Both the position numbers and the translations under genes were made by a program. Of a DNA stretch of 64,000 nt, positions 1 to 8,335 are shown in pieces; positions within the stretch are counted from its first letter, which is position 1; the number at the start of each line of letters is the position of its first letter. Under the pieces are notes generated by a model. It was not told where the DNA came from. It was given only the letters and a program-made list of their open reading frames with translations, and did no database searches. Source of the DNA: Mesorhizobium_G sp049840935 (GTDB lineage: Bacteria; Pseudomonadota; Alphaproteobacteria; Rhizobiales; Rhizobiaceae); contig JASGJA010000023.1 in NCBI GenBank assembly GCA_049840935.1, positions 44,626 to 108,625 on the forward strand. The letters run 5' to 3'.

Positions 1-801
1 TTTGATGAAGCCGGAAATCTGCTGCGATCCATGCATGCCAACAAAAAGGGCAAGCGCTATCGTTACTATGTGTCCAGTGATCTGGTGGACAAGCGACGTA
101 GCAGAACAGATGGCTGGCGATTACCTGCGGCCGAAATTAAATCAGCCGTTGAGGCGGCGTTGATTCAGATCCTGCGAAATCCAGCGCAACTGACTGAAAT
201 GACTCAAGGGCTGATCCCCGCTGGCCAAATCAGCGATGCGATCGATGGCGCCCAACAGATCGCAACAAAGTGGAGCGGATACACCCCAGGAGAAAAGCGC
301 GACATCATTGCCAGCTTGATCGACCGGATTGATTTGGGGAAGGCCGAAATGACAATCCGGTTGCGCCGCCGGGGAATTGTCGAACTAATTGCCCCTGAGA
401 TCATTCAAATCGAGAGTGCTAAGCCGAACGAACAGTCTGCAACAATCATCCGCACGATGTCCTTGCGCCGGCGCGGTGTTGAAACAAGGATCGTTCTCAA
501 CGGGGCAGTCGGAGCCGCTAGAGCACCTGACAAGTCACTTATAGATCTGGTCGCAAAGGCGCATATATATCTTGATGAACTTTCCTCCAGCGCCTGCGCC
601 ACCCTTACGGAAATCGCAGGCAGCCATCGCACTCCACTTTCCGAGATCAGCCGGGTCCTTCCGCTTGCGTTCCTGTCGCCCGGAATGATTGAGGCGATCG
701 CAACGGGCAGGCAGCCTGTCGATCTCAATACCCAGCGACTGCTGCGCCTCGGCCAATTGCCTGCATCCTGGTCGGAACAGGAAAGCATCCTCGGCTTCTG
801 A
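1..801 (+). CDS. Large serine recombinase, C-terminal part (5' end outside window)
   Basis: The frame is open from base 1 and ends at a TGA at 799-801. The visible 266 residues begin just before a KGKRYRYYVSSDLV segment, which follows the zinc-ribbon in recombinases of the large serine family, and end with a PVDLNTQRLLRL...W.EQ..ILGF tail typical of these proteins. The N-terminal resolvase domain with the catalytic serine lies outside the window. Such enzymes cut and rejoin attachment sites of phages and integrative elements. A tRNA gene starts 217 bp downstream and the next genes are ordinary chromosomal ones, so this is probably the right edge of an integrated element. Whether the tRNA is the attachment site cannot be seen here. 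Confidence 0.85.
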   Translation, partial: FDEAGNLLRSMHANKKGKRYRYYVSSDLVDKRRSRTDGWRLPAAEIKSAVEAALIQILRNPAQLTEMTQGLIPAGQISDAIDGAQQIATKWSGYTPGEKRDIIASLIDRIDLGKAEMTIRLRRRGIVELIAPEIIQIESAKPNEQSATIIRTMSLRRRGVETRIVLNGAVGAARAPDKSLIDLVAKAHIYLDELSSSACATLTEIAGSHRTPLSEISRVLPLAFLSPGMIEAIATGRQPVDLNTQRLLRLGQLPASWSEQESILGF

Positions 802-1018
802 GCCGATCCATCAAACATCGCGGCGATGCACGCAGCATCATTCTTCAAAACGTTTGGCGGACGACACTGGCGAACAGAGACGAATGCCTAAAACGGCGAC
901 ATTCCAGCGCAAAATTGCCGTCTCTCACCCAAACGTGCGGCGCAGTTGGCCTCTAAGCCACGGAAAAGACCGCACTATTTGGAGACACGGCAAAATAAAT
1001 GAAAATAGCCAGACTGGA

Positions 1019-1094
1019 TGGTGGGCCCGGAGGGACTCGAACCCCCAACCAAGCGGTTATGAGCCGCCGGCTCTAACCATTGAGCTACAGGCCC
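1019..1094 (-). tRNA. tRNA-Ile2 (CAT anticodon, lysidine type)
   Basis: The minus strand folds into a full cloverleaf: acceptor GGGCCTG/CGGGCCC, anticodon loop CTCATAA with anticodon CAT, T-loop TTCGAGT and an encoded CCA. The D-arm and anticodon arm closely match the E. coli minor isoleucine tRNA (GGTTAGAGC...CTCATAA) rather than the initiator or elongator methionine tRNAs. The CAT anticodon is therefore expected to be changed to lysidine-AU by TilS and to read AUA. Its 3' end points to the recombinase gene on its left, the usual arrangement when an island sits in a tRNA 3' end. Confidence 0.9.
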
Positions 1095-1227
1095 CACGCG
1101 TGGTTGCCTTAGTTGCTTTTTGCGCGGTGCACAAGCCATCGCGCATAATCCACAAGCGCCGTAATGCTCCCACAATCATCGCTAATGTCCGAAACCGTTA
1201 TGAATATGTCCCGGAGTAAGACCTATC

Positions 1228-1941
1228 ATGAAGAAAACCGCGCTTGCCCTCGCGCTTGCGGCCAGTTTCGCCCTTCCCTTTGCTGCCAATGCTGCGGGGC
1301 CTGAAAGAATGCCGCCGCACATCACAGTCACCGGCGAGGGTCAGGCAACGATGGCGCCCGACATCGCGATTCTTACCATTGCCGTCATGCGCGAGGCAAA
1401 AACAGCACGCGACGCACTGACTGCCAACAACGACGCAATGGCTGCGGTAATTGCTGCGATGAAGTCCTCTGGTATTGCCGACCGTGATCTGCAAACGACC
1501 GGCATCCAGATCAACCCGCGCTATGATTATCCGCAGAAGCCGGATGGTGGTCAGGAAGCGGTGCTGGCAGCTTATCAGGTCACGAATACACTCTCGGTTC
1601 GCATTCGCGACATCGACAAGACTGGTGAGATTCTCGACAAGTCTGTGTCGCTTGGCATCAACCAAGGCGGCGATATCTCGTTCTCGAACGAGAACCCTGC
1701 GCAGGCTCGTGAAGAAGCGCGCAAGAAGGCCGTCGCCGATGCAATCGCCAAAGCAAAGACTTTGGCAGAAGCTGCCGGTGTTTCCCTTGGCAATGTGCTG
1801 GAAATCTCTGAGACGTCGCCTATTTCTCCGCCCATCCCAATGGCGCAGGCAAAGTTCCGCGCGGATGCCGCTGGCGCTCCCGTTCAGGCGGGCGAAAACA
1901 CCTACGTCGTGCAGGTCAACATGACTTATGAATTGCGCTGA
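1228..1941 (+). CDS. bp26: BP26/Omp28-like SIMPL-domain periplasmic protein
   Basis: The 237-residue product starts with a clear signal peptide (cleavage near AANA-AG, residue 22) followed by one SIMPL (DUF541) domain. The stretch HITVTGEGQATMAPDIAIL, the TANNDAM helix and the GVNQGGDISF-like segment (here GINQGGDISF) closely resemble the Brucella immunodominant antigen BP26/Omp28, which forms a multimeric ring-like assembly in the periplasm. Its exact role is unknown in the family. A GGAGTAAG ribosome binding site precedes the ATG. It is monocistronic and closed by a strong hairpin at 1955-1979. Confidence 0.9.
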   Translation: MKKTALALALAASFALPFAANAAGPERMPPHITVTGEGQATMAPDIAILTIAVMREAKTARDALTANNDAMAAVIAAMKSSGIADRDLQTTGIQINPRYDYPQKPDGGQEAVLAAYQVTNTLSVRIRDIDKTGEILDKSVSLGINQGGDISFSNENPAQAREEARKKAVADAIAKAKTLAEAAGVSLGNVLEISETSPISPPIPMAQAKFRADAAGAPVQAGENTYVVQVNMTYELR

Positions 1942-1954
1942 GCATAAACAAAAA

Positions 1955-1979
1955 CGCCCCCGAGCCAATCTCGGGGGCG
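1955..1979. terminator. Bidirectional hairpin terminator
   Basis: Perfect 10-bp stem CGCCCCCGAG / CTCGGGGGCG with a 5-base loop between two convergent genes. The T-rich tract lies on the minus-strand side, so it best serves the WDRPPP-repeat gene while also closing the BP26 gene. Confidence 0.85.
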
Positions 1980-1997
1980 CATAATTCTAATACCGCT

Positions 1998-2459
1998 TCA
2001 ACGCATAACCGGGCAGCCGGGCACGTTGGCGAAATTGATCCATTCACGGCCGCCATAGCCCACACCGGCAATTACGATCATCCTGCGATTGGTGCGAGCC
2101 ACGAAAGGTCTGTCCAGACCCATTCTATATGCCTTGCGAATGGCCTGACGTTCCGAGCAGCCGGGCGGTGGACCCCATTCTGGCGGCGGAGGCGGGCGAT
2201 CCCAACGCGGCGGTGGGCGGTCCCAGCGTGGCGGTGGAGGTCGATCCCAACCGGGAGGTGGCGGACGATCCCAGCGCGGCGGCGGGCGGTCCCAATCCTG
2301 CACCGGCGTGTAATTGTCGCCGATAATAACGTCGCCGCGCGGGCCACCCACACCGAGCGAAAAATACAAGCTGTCCGCCTGTGCGCTGGCTGGCGCAAGG
2401 GTAAACGCCCCCGCACCTATCAGCGCTGAAACCATCACCGCTTTTGCTACCTTGAACAT
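1998..2459 (-). CDS. Secreted protein with WDRPPPP repeats
   Basis: About 153 residues. The chosen ATG at 2459 has AGGAG just upstream and opens a signal peptide (MFKVAKAVMVSALIGAGAF..., cleavage near ASAQA). A longer reading to 2543 lacks a better site. After a short GVGGPRGDVIIGDNY segment comes a low-complexity region with five to six WDRPPP(P)(R/G) units at about residues 53-92. The cysteine-containing C-terminal domain (ERQAIRKAYRMGLDRPFVAR...VIAGVGYGGREWINFANVPGC) may bind or fold separately. It is probably envelope-located. No function is recognised. Repeat number could vary between strains. Confidence 0.75.
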   Translation of the reverse strand: MFKVAKAVMVSALIGAGAFTLAPASAQADSLYFSLGVGGPRGDVIIGDNYTPVQDWDRPPPRWDRPPPPGWDRPPPPRWDRPPPRWDRPPPPPEWGPPPGCSERQAIRKAYRMGLDRPFVARTNRRMIVIAGVGYGGREWINFANVPGCPVMR

Positions 2460-2607
2460 CGTTGGCTCCTTTCCGCCAATGCTCACCTCAATGCGTGTGT
2501 AATCGCACAGCGCGGCTGAATGGTGGCAGAACTCCTCATTCATCGGCCATTCATCAGATAATATTTTGATTTTATTGATAAAATTTTAGAGGCCCAGCGT
2601 TTCCGCC

Positions 2608-3063
2608 TCAAAGCTCGTCTTCAAGCATGTGGTCGAAATAGTCTTCCGGCTCGGCGAGTTCCGTTTCCAGTGCAGTCACCCGTCCGCGAACTGAAATGCC
2701 CGCTTCGTGCACCGTTTCGCGTGAACCTGAAACGAGATAGTGCCACCAGTAGAGGTCCCTGCCCTCCGCAACCAGTCGATAAGCGCAGGTTTTCGGCAGC
2801 CAGCTCAGTGTGCGCACTTTCTCCGGCGTCAACCCAACGCAATCATCCACCACTTTCAGGCGATTCGGATAGTCGCGGCAGCGGCAGGCGTCAGAATCAA
2901 GCAGGCGACAGCCCACTGAAGTCCAGTAAATTTCGCCCGTATCCTCGTCTTCCAGCTTGGAGAGACAGCATTTTCCGCAGCCATCGCACAGCGATTCCCA
3001 CTCTTGTGGGGTCATCCGCTCCAGCGGCTTTTCCTTCCAAAATGGGATTGTCATAGCGCGCAT
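2608..3063 (-). CDS. YcgN/UPF0260 family cysteine-cluster protein
   Basis: About 150 residues with the family signature WESLCDGCGKCCLSKLED near the start and further conserved cysteines (GCRLLD, CRCRDYPNR, WLPKTCAYR). These fit the zinc/iron-binding CxxCxxCC cluster of the YcgN family. The molecular role is unknown. The start may be the ATG at 3054 (MTIPFWKEKPLERMT), which aligns better with homologues than the ATG at 3063. The gene is divergent from the OmpA-family gene, leaving about 125 bp for both promoters. Confidence 0.85.
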   Translation of the reverse strand: MRAMTIPFWKEKPLERMTPQEWESLCDGCGKCCLSKLEDEDTGEIYWTSVGCRLLDSDACRCRDYPNRLKVVDDCVGLTPEKVRTLSWLPKTCAYRLVAEGRDLYWWHYLVSGSRETVHEAGISVRGRVTALETELAEPEDYFDHMLEDEL

Positions 3064-3189
3064 TTGGCAGTCGGACCTTGTCGCTCGTCAAGCTTTCGCC
3101 TCGTTAAGCGGTCAACCAGCCCGCGAAGGGAACCTTATGTTCCGTCAACGATTCGCACACCGACGGACATACAGACCGGAGGACTCCTG

Positions 3190-5025
3190 ATGAAGCATAC
3201 CCCGATTTTTCTCGCGAGCGGCGCGTTCGCTCTGTTGATGGCGTCAACATCGACTTACGCAATGCCGGGGCAGTCCGGCAAGCCGATGATGCCACAGCAA
3301 TCGCGCGTGGCGATTGTGCTGGCGCAAGCCGAATGCGCCGAGGGCGAAGACTGCGCGCAACAGCAGCCGCAGCAAAAGCGCAAGACCCCCGCAGAGGCTG
3401 CACCGGATGCTGAAGCTCCGCCACCGGCAGAGCCAGCCCCCGCGCCTGAACCAGAAGCCGCACCGGCCCCCGCTCCAGAGCCACAGGCCGCACCAGCGCC
3501 AGAACCGGAGCCACAGGCTGAACCTCAACCCGCACCCGAACCGCAGCCAGAACCCGAACAGGCACCAGCGCCCGAGCAAAAGGCTGTGCCGCAGGAACCC
3601 GCGCCGGAGCCACAAGCCGCTCCCCAACCGGAAGCGCAGCAGCCTGCTCCGGAACCGGAACAGCAACCCAAGGCCCCGCCAAAGCGCAAGCAGCGTCCAC
3701 AGGCGGAACAAGCGCCTGCGCCTGCCGATCAGGCCGAGCCTGAGCCACAGGCCCCTGCGGATCAGTCAGAGCCAACACCGCAAGCGCCAGCAGAAGAGCC
3801 TGCGCCTGCCCCGGACGCACAGCCAAATCCCGCTGTGGAGCCCAAACCCGCTCCCGAACCGCAATCCGAGCAACCCGCGCCACAGCCGCGCGCGGAACAA
3901 CCAGCGCCGCCCCCGAATGATGGCGCGGAAGCACCGCTTCTCGACAGCCAAAAATCCGGCGACGAACATGCCCGGCCGCGCAAACCTCAACAGCGTCAGG
4001 ACAATGCCAAGGCCCCTCCACCGGCAGCGCCAGCAGGCCCGCCACCCGCAGACGACCGGGCCGCGCAGGAATCTGTCCAGCCTCAGGAGATCATCCCGCT
4101 CACGCGTGAACGTGGCAAACGCCGCGAGGCCGCGCCGGATGTGCTCCGTCAGGAACGGCCGCAGGGCGCGGATGTCGTGCGCCAGATGGGCGACCGCGTA
4201 ATCCTCAATTTCGGCGGCCAGAACGTTGTCGAAAGTGACGACCGCCAGCGTCTTGGGCGCGGTGCACGCGATGTCTATTATGAGGATCTGCCTGGCGGTC
4301 GCACGCGCGAAATCATCGAGCGTGAAAACGGCGTGCAGGTTGTCACCATCCGCAACCGATATGGCGATGTGATCCAGCGCTCGCGCATCATGCCCGATGG
4401 CCGCGAATATGTGCTGGTCTACGCGCAGGACGAAAACCTCAGCCCAGACCGTGAATGGCGTGATCCGGGCGACGACCTGCCCCCTATGGAGCTCGGCATC
4501 CCGGCGGATGAATATATCTTTGATGCCGAACGTGCGCGCGCACCGGACGATTACTACGACTTCCTCAGCGAGCCGCCGGTTGAGCGCGTCGAACGGCTCT
4601 ATTCCGTGGATGAGGTGAAGCGGTCGGCACGCATCCGCGACAAGACGCGGCGCATCGACCTCGACACGATCACGTTCGATTTCGGCAAGGCGTCGATCCC
4701 CGAAACCGAAATCACGCGACTCGAAGGTGTTGCAACCGCGATGGAACGGCTGCTGAAGGCCAACCCGGCAGAAACCTTCCTGATTGAAGGTCACACTGAT
4801 GCGGTCGGCACAGATGTTGCCAACCTCGCGCTGTCAGATCGCCGAGCGGAAGCGGTGGCCGATGCGCTAAGCAATGTGTTCGGCATTCCGCCGGAAAACC
4901 TGGCAACACAGGGTTATGGCGAGCGCTATCTGAAAGTGCGCACGCAAGAACCAGAGCGTGAAAATCGTCGCGTTGCAATTCGGCGTATCACGCCGCTCGT
5001 TGCGCCCGTCGCAAGCGCAAACTAG
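3190..5025 (+). CDS. OmpA-family outer membrane protein with long Pro/Ala/Glu-rich linker
   Basis: 611 residues. The ATG at 3190 has GGAGGACTCCTG in front and opens a signal peptide ending near TSTYA. Residues about 60-300 form an extreme PAPEPEPQA-type low-complexity region that probably spans the periplasm or wall. A middle region (about 310-490) has no recognised fold. The C-terminus (about 495-605) is an OmpA-like peptidoglycan-binding domain with TFDFGKASI, IEGHTDAVGTD and NLALSDRRA; the conserved Asp and Arg that hold diaminopimelate are present. It likely tethers the outer membrane to peptidoglycan. The repeat region makes length polymorphism and assembly errors likely. Confidence 0.85.
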   Translation: MKHTPIFLASGAFALLMASTSTYAMPGQSGKPMMPQQSRVAIVLAQAECAEGEDCAQQQPQQKRKTPAEAAPDAEAPPPAEPAPAPEPEAAPAPAPEPQAAPAPEPEPQAEPQPAPEPQPEPEQAPAPEQKAVPQEPAPEPQAAPQPEAQQPAPEPEQQPKAPPKRKQRPQAEQAPAPADQAEPEPQAPADQSEPTPQAPAEEPAPAPDAQPNPAVEPKPAPEPQSEQPAPQPRAEQPAPPPNDGAEAPLLDSQKSGDEHARPRKPQQRQDNAKAPPPAAPAGPPPADDRAAQESVQPQEIIPLTRERGKRREAAPDVLRQERPQGADVVRQMGDRVILNFGGQNVVESDDRQRLGRGARDVYYEDLPGGRTREIIERENGVQVVTIRNRYGDVIQRSRIMPDGREYVLVYAQDENLSPDREWRDPGDDLPPMELGIPADEYIFDAERARAPDDYYDFLSEPPVERVERLYSVDEVKRSARIRDKTRRIDLDTITFDFGKASIPETEITRLEGVATAMERLLKANPAETFLIEGHTDAVGTDVANLALSDRRAEAVADALSNVFGIPPENLATQGYGERYLKVRTQEPERENRRVAIRRITPLVAPVASAN

Positions 5026-5073
5026 GCAAAACATTGGTGTGCGGGCGCTCGCCCGCACACTTTCCCCTACCCG

Positions 5074-5499
5074 CTATTTCCCGACCGCCTCCGGCGCAAA
5101 CTGCGCTAGAAACTCCTCGCTTGGCGGTATCGGCTTCACGATATCAATCAGAATCCCGTTCGGGTCTTTGGTTATGAAATGCCGCTGGCCGAAATCCTCG
5201 TCGCGCAGCGAAAGCAGCATCGGCAGGCCCGCCGCCTCCAGCCTTTCGTAAACGGCATCGACATCGCGCACTTCAAAATTGATCAGCAGGCCCTGCGTCC
5301 TCGCCCTGCCCTCAGCCGGAATTGTCGGGTGATCGTAACGCACCACACCGAGATTCACTTTCTTGTCCTCCCGCGAGCGCAGATGCACATACCAATCGCT
5401 CTCGAACAGCGGCTCGAAACGAAAATGCTCGACATAGAATGCAGCCGTGGCGGTCACATCCTCGACCATAATCACCGGGTAATAGCTCGTCGTTTTCAT
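5074..5499 (-). CDS. VOC-family (glyoxalase/bleomycin resistance) protein
   Basis: About 141 residues. The ATG at 5499 has GGAGAAAG upstream and starts MKTTSYYPVIMVEDV. The protein shows the paired beta-alpha-beta-beta-beta modules of the vicinal oxygen chelate fold, ending in DFGQRHFITKDPNGILIDIVKPI; the closing E/D-type metal ligand is not clear. The substrate is unknown, and members act as dioxygenases, lyases or drug binders. It is divergent from a TetR gene, with two 17-bp operator-like palindromes between them, so it is the likely target of that repressor. Confidence 0.85.
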   Translation of the reverse strand: MKTTSYYPVIMVEDVTATAAFYVEHFRFEPLFESDWYVHLRSREDKKVNLGVVRYDHPTIPAEGRARTQGLLINFEVRDVDAVYERLEAAGLPMLLSLRDEDFGQRHFITKDPNGILIDIVKPIPPSEEFLAQFAPEAVGK

Positions 5500-5522
5500 G
5501 GCTTTTCTTTCTCCGCACATTT

Positions 5523-5567
5523 ACATACAATCTGCATGTAAATTCAAATAACATACAGGCTGTATGT
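5523..5567. promoter_or_regulatory. Twin TetR operator candidates
   Basis: Two related 17-bp palindromes lie in the divergent VOC/TetR intergenic region: ACATACAATCTGCATGT (5523-5539) and the near-perfect ACATACAGGCTGTATGT (5551-5567), with start points 28 bp apart. The second abuts the TetR start codon, so binding could shut off both genes. The assignment to the adjacent TetR is inferred from position and symmetry. Confidence 0.75.
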
Positions 5568-5579
5568 ATGCAAGAGATA

Positions 5580-6194
5580 ATGGGACGCCGCTCCAATCGC
5601 GAGCGCACGGAGCAAACGCGAGGCCATCTCATCGCTGCGGCGCGTCGTCTCTTCACCGAGAAGGGCTATGCCGACACCGCAACGCCGGAAATCGTCGAGG
5701 CCGCAGGCGTCACACGCGGCGCGCTCTATCATCACTTTGAGGACAAGAAGGCGCTGTTCCGTGCCGTTTGCGAGCAGGAAGCGCGGCTTGTCGCGGAAGC
5801 AATCGAACAAGCCGCGCCTGAAAATCTCAGCCTGCGTGATGCGCTCATTCAAGGCGGCGACGCCTTTCTTCATGCAATGGCAGCGCCGGGCCGCACGCGT
5901 CTGCTTCTGCTTGACGGTCCCGCCGTCCTCGGTCGCGCTGAAATGGATGAGATCGATGCCCGCCACAGCAGCCGCACATTGCGCGCGGGCATTGCACACG
6001 GAATCCGGGAAAAAGCTATTGTTCCGAATTTAAGTCTCGACGCCGTCACCGCACTGCTTTCCGCCGCGTTTGACCGCGCCGCTCTCGCCATCGAAGCGGG
6101 CGGCAAACCCGCAGACTATGCGCAAGCGCTTACCGTGCTTATAGAAGGTCTGCTGCGACCCGCAGACCGGCGAGATGGTCACTCGGCCTCATGA
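5580..6194 (+). CDS. TetR-family transcriptional regulator (local repressor of VOC gene)
   Basis: 204 residues from the ATG at 5580 (MGRRSNRERTEQTRG); an in-frame ATG at 5568 directly touches the operator and is less likely. The N-terminal helix-turn-helix is plain (AARRLFTEKGYADTATPEIVEAAGVTRGALYHHFEDKKALF, residues 20-60), followed by a helical ligand domain. It is divergent from the VOC gene, with two palindromes between them. Its 3' end overlaps the convergent LysR gene by 56 bp. Confidence 0.88.
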   Translation: MGRRSNRERTEQTRGHLIAAARRLFTEKGYADTATPEIVEAAGVTRGALYHHFEDKKALFRAVCEQEARLVAEAIEQAAPENLSLRDALIQGGDAFLHAMAAPGRTRLLLLDGPAVLGRAEMDEIDARHSSRTLRAGIAHGIREKAIVPNLSLDAVTALLSAAFDRAALAIEAGGKPADYAQALTVLIEGLLRPADRRDGHSAS

Positions 6195-7098
6195 CATTGC
6201 AAACCTTTGGCAGTTCTTCCTTGAACCGCTCAATCAGCCATGTCGCGGCCGGTCCGGGCATTGAATCGGCGCGGTGAAACGCAAACAGCGCATATGGCCG
6301 CACCGGATAGGGTTCCAGGTCGAGCGCTTTCAGCCTCCCTGCCCTGATGTCGACCGAAACCATCCATGTCGGCAAACCGCCCCAGCCCATCCCTGAAAGG
6401 ATAAGGTCGCGTTTGGTGGACATATCCGTCATGCGCCAAGTCCTGTATGCAAACACGCCGAAATCCTTGCCCTCCGTCATCCGCGACACGTCGGAGATGA
6501 CGAGTTGGAGGTTTTCACGCACCACGGATAGGGGCACCCTGCCCTTATATTGCGCAAGCGGGTGGTCCGGCGCAGCAACGGGTATCATGCTGGCATCGCC
6601 AACCCGGATCGAGACAAGTTCGTCCGTCTTGCCGATCAATTGCCCGCCAAATCCAATATCACAATTCTGGTTCAGCAATTGATCCCAAACCACGCCAAGC
6701 GCCCCGACATTGAGTTTCAGCGTTACAGACGGAAACTGATGTTCGAAGCTCTTCAATGCTTCAACGAGCGCTGGCGACGGCAGCGACACATCCACCGCGA
6801 TTGACAACTCGGCTTCGAGCCCAAGCTTCATGCCCTCCGCACGCGAGCGTATGTCATTCAGCACAGCGATCATGCGCCGCGCATCGGGCAACATCGCCTT
6901 GCCTTCCGGGGTCAGGCGCGGCTCCCGCGTGCCCTCCCGTTCGAAAAGTGACATTTCCAGTTGCGCTTCCAGATTGGCAATCATGTAGCTGATAACCGAT
7001 TGCGCGCGATTGAGCCGCCGCGCGGCAGCAGAAAAACTCCCGGTTTCGGCAACCGCCAGAAACACCTGCAATTGATCGAGCGTCGGGTTTGCCTGCAT
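6139..7098 (-). CDS. LysR-family regulator, likely controls azoR
   Basis: 319 residues with the LysR N-terminal winged helix (LDQLQVFLAVAETGSFSAAARRLNRAQSVISYMIANLEAQL, residues 7-48) and a periplasmic-binding-protein-like effector domain. It is divergent from azoR with 123 bp between the starts, where palindromes of the LysR type occur. This is the classic layout for a regulator activating its neighbour, here probably in response to quinones or electrophiles (inference). The 3' end overlaps the TetR gene tail-to-tail. Confidence 0.88.
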   Translation of the reverse strand: MQANPTLDQLQVFLAVAETGSFSAAARRLNRAQSVISYMIANLEAQLEMSLFEREGTREPRLTPEGKAMLPDARRMIAVLNDIRSRAEGMKLGLEAELSIAVDVSLPSPALVEALKSFEHQFPSVTLKLNVGALGVVWDQLLNQNCDIGFGGQLIGKTDELVSIRVGDASMIPVAAPDHPLAQYKGRVPLSVVRENLQLVISDVSRMTEGKDFGVFAYRTWRMTDMSTKRDLILSGMGWGGLPTWMVSVDIRAGRLKALDLEPYPVRPYALFAFHRADSMPGPAATWLIERFKEELPKVCNVMRPSDHLAGLRVAADLL

Positions 7099-7102
7099 GA
7101 CC

Positions 7103-7160
7103 TATCCATTTATTGGATATGATAGATAGATATTTTCCCAATTTTTTGAATGGATGTCCA
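7103..7160. promoter_or_regulatory. LysR binding-site candidates between lysR and azoR
   Basis: TATCCA-N5-TGGATA at 7103-7119 is a perfect 6-bp dyad with the T-N11-A form of LysR boxes, close to the lysR start. TGGATGTCCA at 7151-7160 shares the TGGAT/ATCCA half site and could be the activation site nearer azoR. Confidence 0.6.
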
Positions 7161-7221
7161 ATCCTATCTTCGGTTCTGAAATTCAAGCGTCCTCCCGACG
7201 CCGCAAATCGGAGCCAAGAAA

Positions 7222-7869
7222 ATGTCCAATATCCTTCTCGTAACGTCCAGCCCGCGCGGTGATTCCTCCCAGTCTACCCGCGTTGCAAATGAACTCGCAG
7301 GCAAATTGCAGGCTGCAGTTCCGGGCAGCACCTTAACCGTGCGCGATCTGGTCAAGAACCCGCTGCCGCACATCGAACCGGACTATGCCACCGGCATATA
7401 CACCCCGGCGGAATCCCGTACCCCGGCTCAGGCTAAGGTTGTCGGTGTTTCGGACGCTGCGGTGGATGAACTCTTTGCCGCCGACTACATCGTGCTCGCC
7501 ACCGGCCTCATCAACTTCTCCATTTCCTCAACGCTGAAGTCGTGGATCGATCATATCTCGCGTTCGGGACGCACCTTCGCTTATGGACCAAATGGCCCGC
7601 AGGGTCTGGTCAAGGGCAAGAAGGTCTACGTCGTGCTTGCCTCCGGCGGTGTGTATTCGGAAGGCCCTGCAGCGGTCATGGATTTCGCCGTACCTTACCT
7701 CAAGGGCGTGCTCGGCTTTAACGGCATGACCGATGTCGAGGTCGTGCGCGTAGAAGGCATGGGCATGGGCGAAGACGCGGTCAAGGCCGCGCTGGCCAAG
7801 GCTGAAAAGCAGATCGATACGCTCGTTAAGCAAGCCGCCGAAAAGCCGCTCGCAACCGCCGCAGCCTGA
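7222..7869 (+). CDS. azoR: FMN-dependent NADH:quinone oxidoreductase / azoreductase AzoR
   Basis: 215 residues, flavodoxin-like fold. The phosphate-binding SSPRGDSSQSTRVAN loop, the TGLINFSISSTLKSWIDHISRSGRTF FMN-binding strand and the ASGGVYSEGP loop match AzoR. The enzyme reduces quinones and azo compounds with NADH. It is divergent from a LysR gene. The Ala-rich tail EKPLATAAA is slightly longer than in E. coli AzoR. A hairpin at 7944-7976 probably ends the transcript. Confidence 0.92.
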   Translation: MSNILLVTSSPRGDSSQSTRVANELAGKLQAAVPGSTLTVRDLVKNPLPHIEPDYATGIYTPAESRTPAQAKVVGVSDAAVDELFAADYIVLATGLINFSISSTLKSWIDHISRSGRTFAYGPNGPQGLVKGKKVYVVLASGGVYSEGPAAVMDFAVPYLKGVLGFNGMTDVEVVRVEGMGMGEDAVKAALAKAEKQIDTLVKQAAEKPLATAAA

Positions 7870-7943
7870 CCTGAACAACAGCGCTCGCGATTTGTGAGAG
7901 CGCATTGTCAGCGTTCCGAATTGGCTCAGAACGTTGATGCAGT

Positions 7944-7986
7944 CGCCTTCTCCCTAGAATCTAGGTGAGAGGGCGGCATTATTTTT
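7944..7986 (+). terminator. Probable terminator of azoR
   Basis: An imperfect hairpin built on CCTAG-AAT-CTAGG, flanked by CGCCTTCTC and GAGAGGGCG arms, is followed by CATTATTTTT. Confidence 0.6.
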
Positions 7987-8017
7987 GATCTGACCCCTCA
8001 TCCGCGAGTTATTTTAG

Positions 8018-8305
8018 TTACCCAAACAATCGCTCGCCCTGTTCGTCGATAATCTGTCGGCCTTTGCTGAGCGTCAGTTGCACGACATCATCCAGACCCG
8101 CAAAGCGGTCAGCGCGAATGAAGCGATGCTCCTTCACTTCCCCGCCGATCTCTTTGGAAATCACGCCGCAGGTCTGATACTGACCGTCATTCTTGAACGG
8201 CGTCGCCTTGATGATAAATCCGCGATGCTCCGCTTCGCCCGCAACTTTCGGCTCGGCTGCTGCCGGCTCACCGCCGCCACCGAACAATTTCTTGAAAAAC
8301 GACAT
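8018..8305 (-). CDS. HlyU-family protein
   Basis: 95 residues, beginning MSFFKKLFGGGG and then a short compact domain (AEHRGFIIKATPFKNDGQYQTCGVI...RADRFAGLDDVVQLTLSKGRQIIDEQGERLF) that matches the HlyU family (PF10115). That family is named after a Vibrio activator but is of unclear function in alphaproteobacteria. GGAGG lies 4 bases before the chosen ATG; an extra ATG sits directly upstream at 8308. The gene follows the TetR gene at 8336 by 30 bp on the same strand, so the two may be co-transcribed. Confidence 0.8.
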   Translation of the reverse strand: MSFFKKLFGGGGEPAAAEPKVAGEAEHRGFIIKATPFKNDGQYQTCGVISKEIGGEVKEHRFIRADRFAGLDDVVQLTLSKGRQIIDEQGERLFG

Positions 8306-8335
8306 CATTCCTCCAATTCCGAAATGCCGACCGGC

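Noticed and set aside
1019..1094. Methionine tRNA, because of the CAT anticodon
   Set aside because: The arms match the isoleucine minor tRNA and not initiator or elongator methionine tRNA; the lysidine-type isoacceptor is more likely.
3766..4794. Long minus-strand frame opposite the OmpA-family gene
   Set aside because: It is a shadow of the repetitive Pro/Ala/Glu coding region and has no recognisable protein features.
7990..8012. Another copy of the long repeat (CCCCTCATCCGCGAG)
   Set aside because: Only about 12 bases match one end and no inverse end lies nearby, so it is too weak to call.
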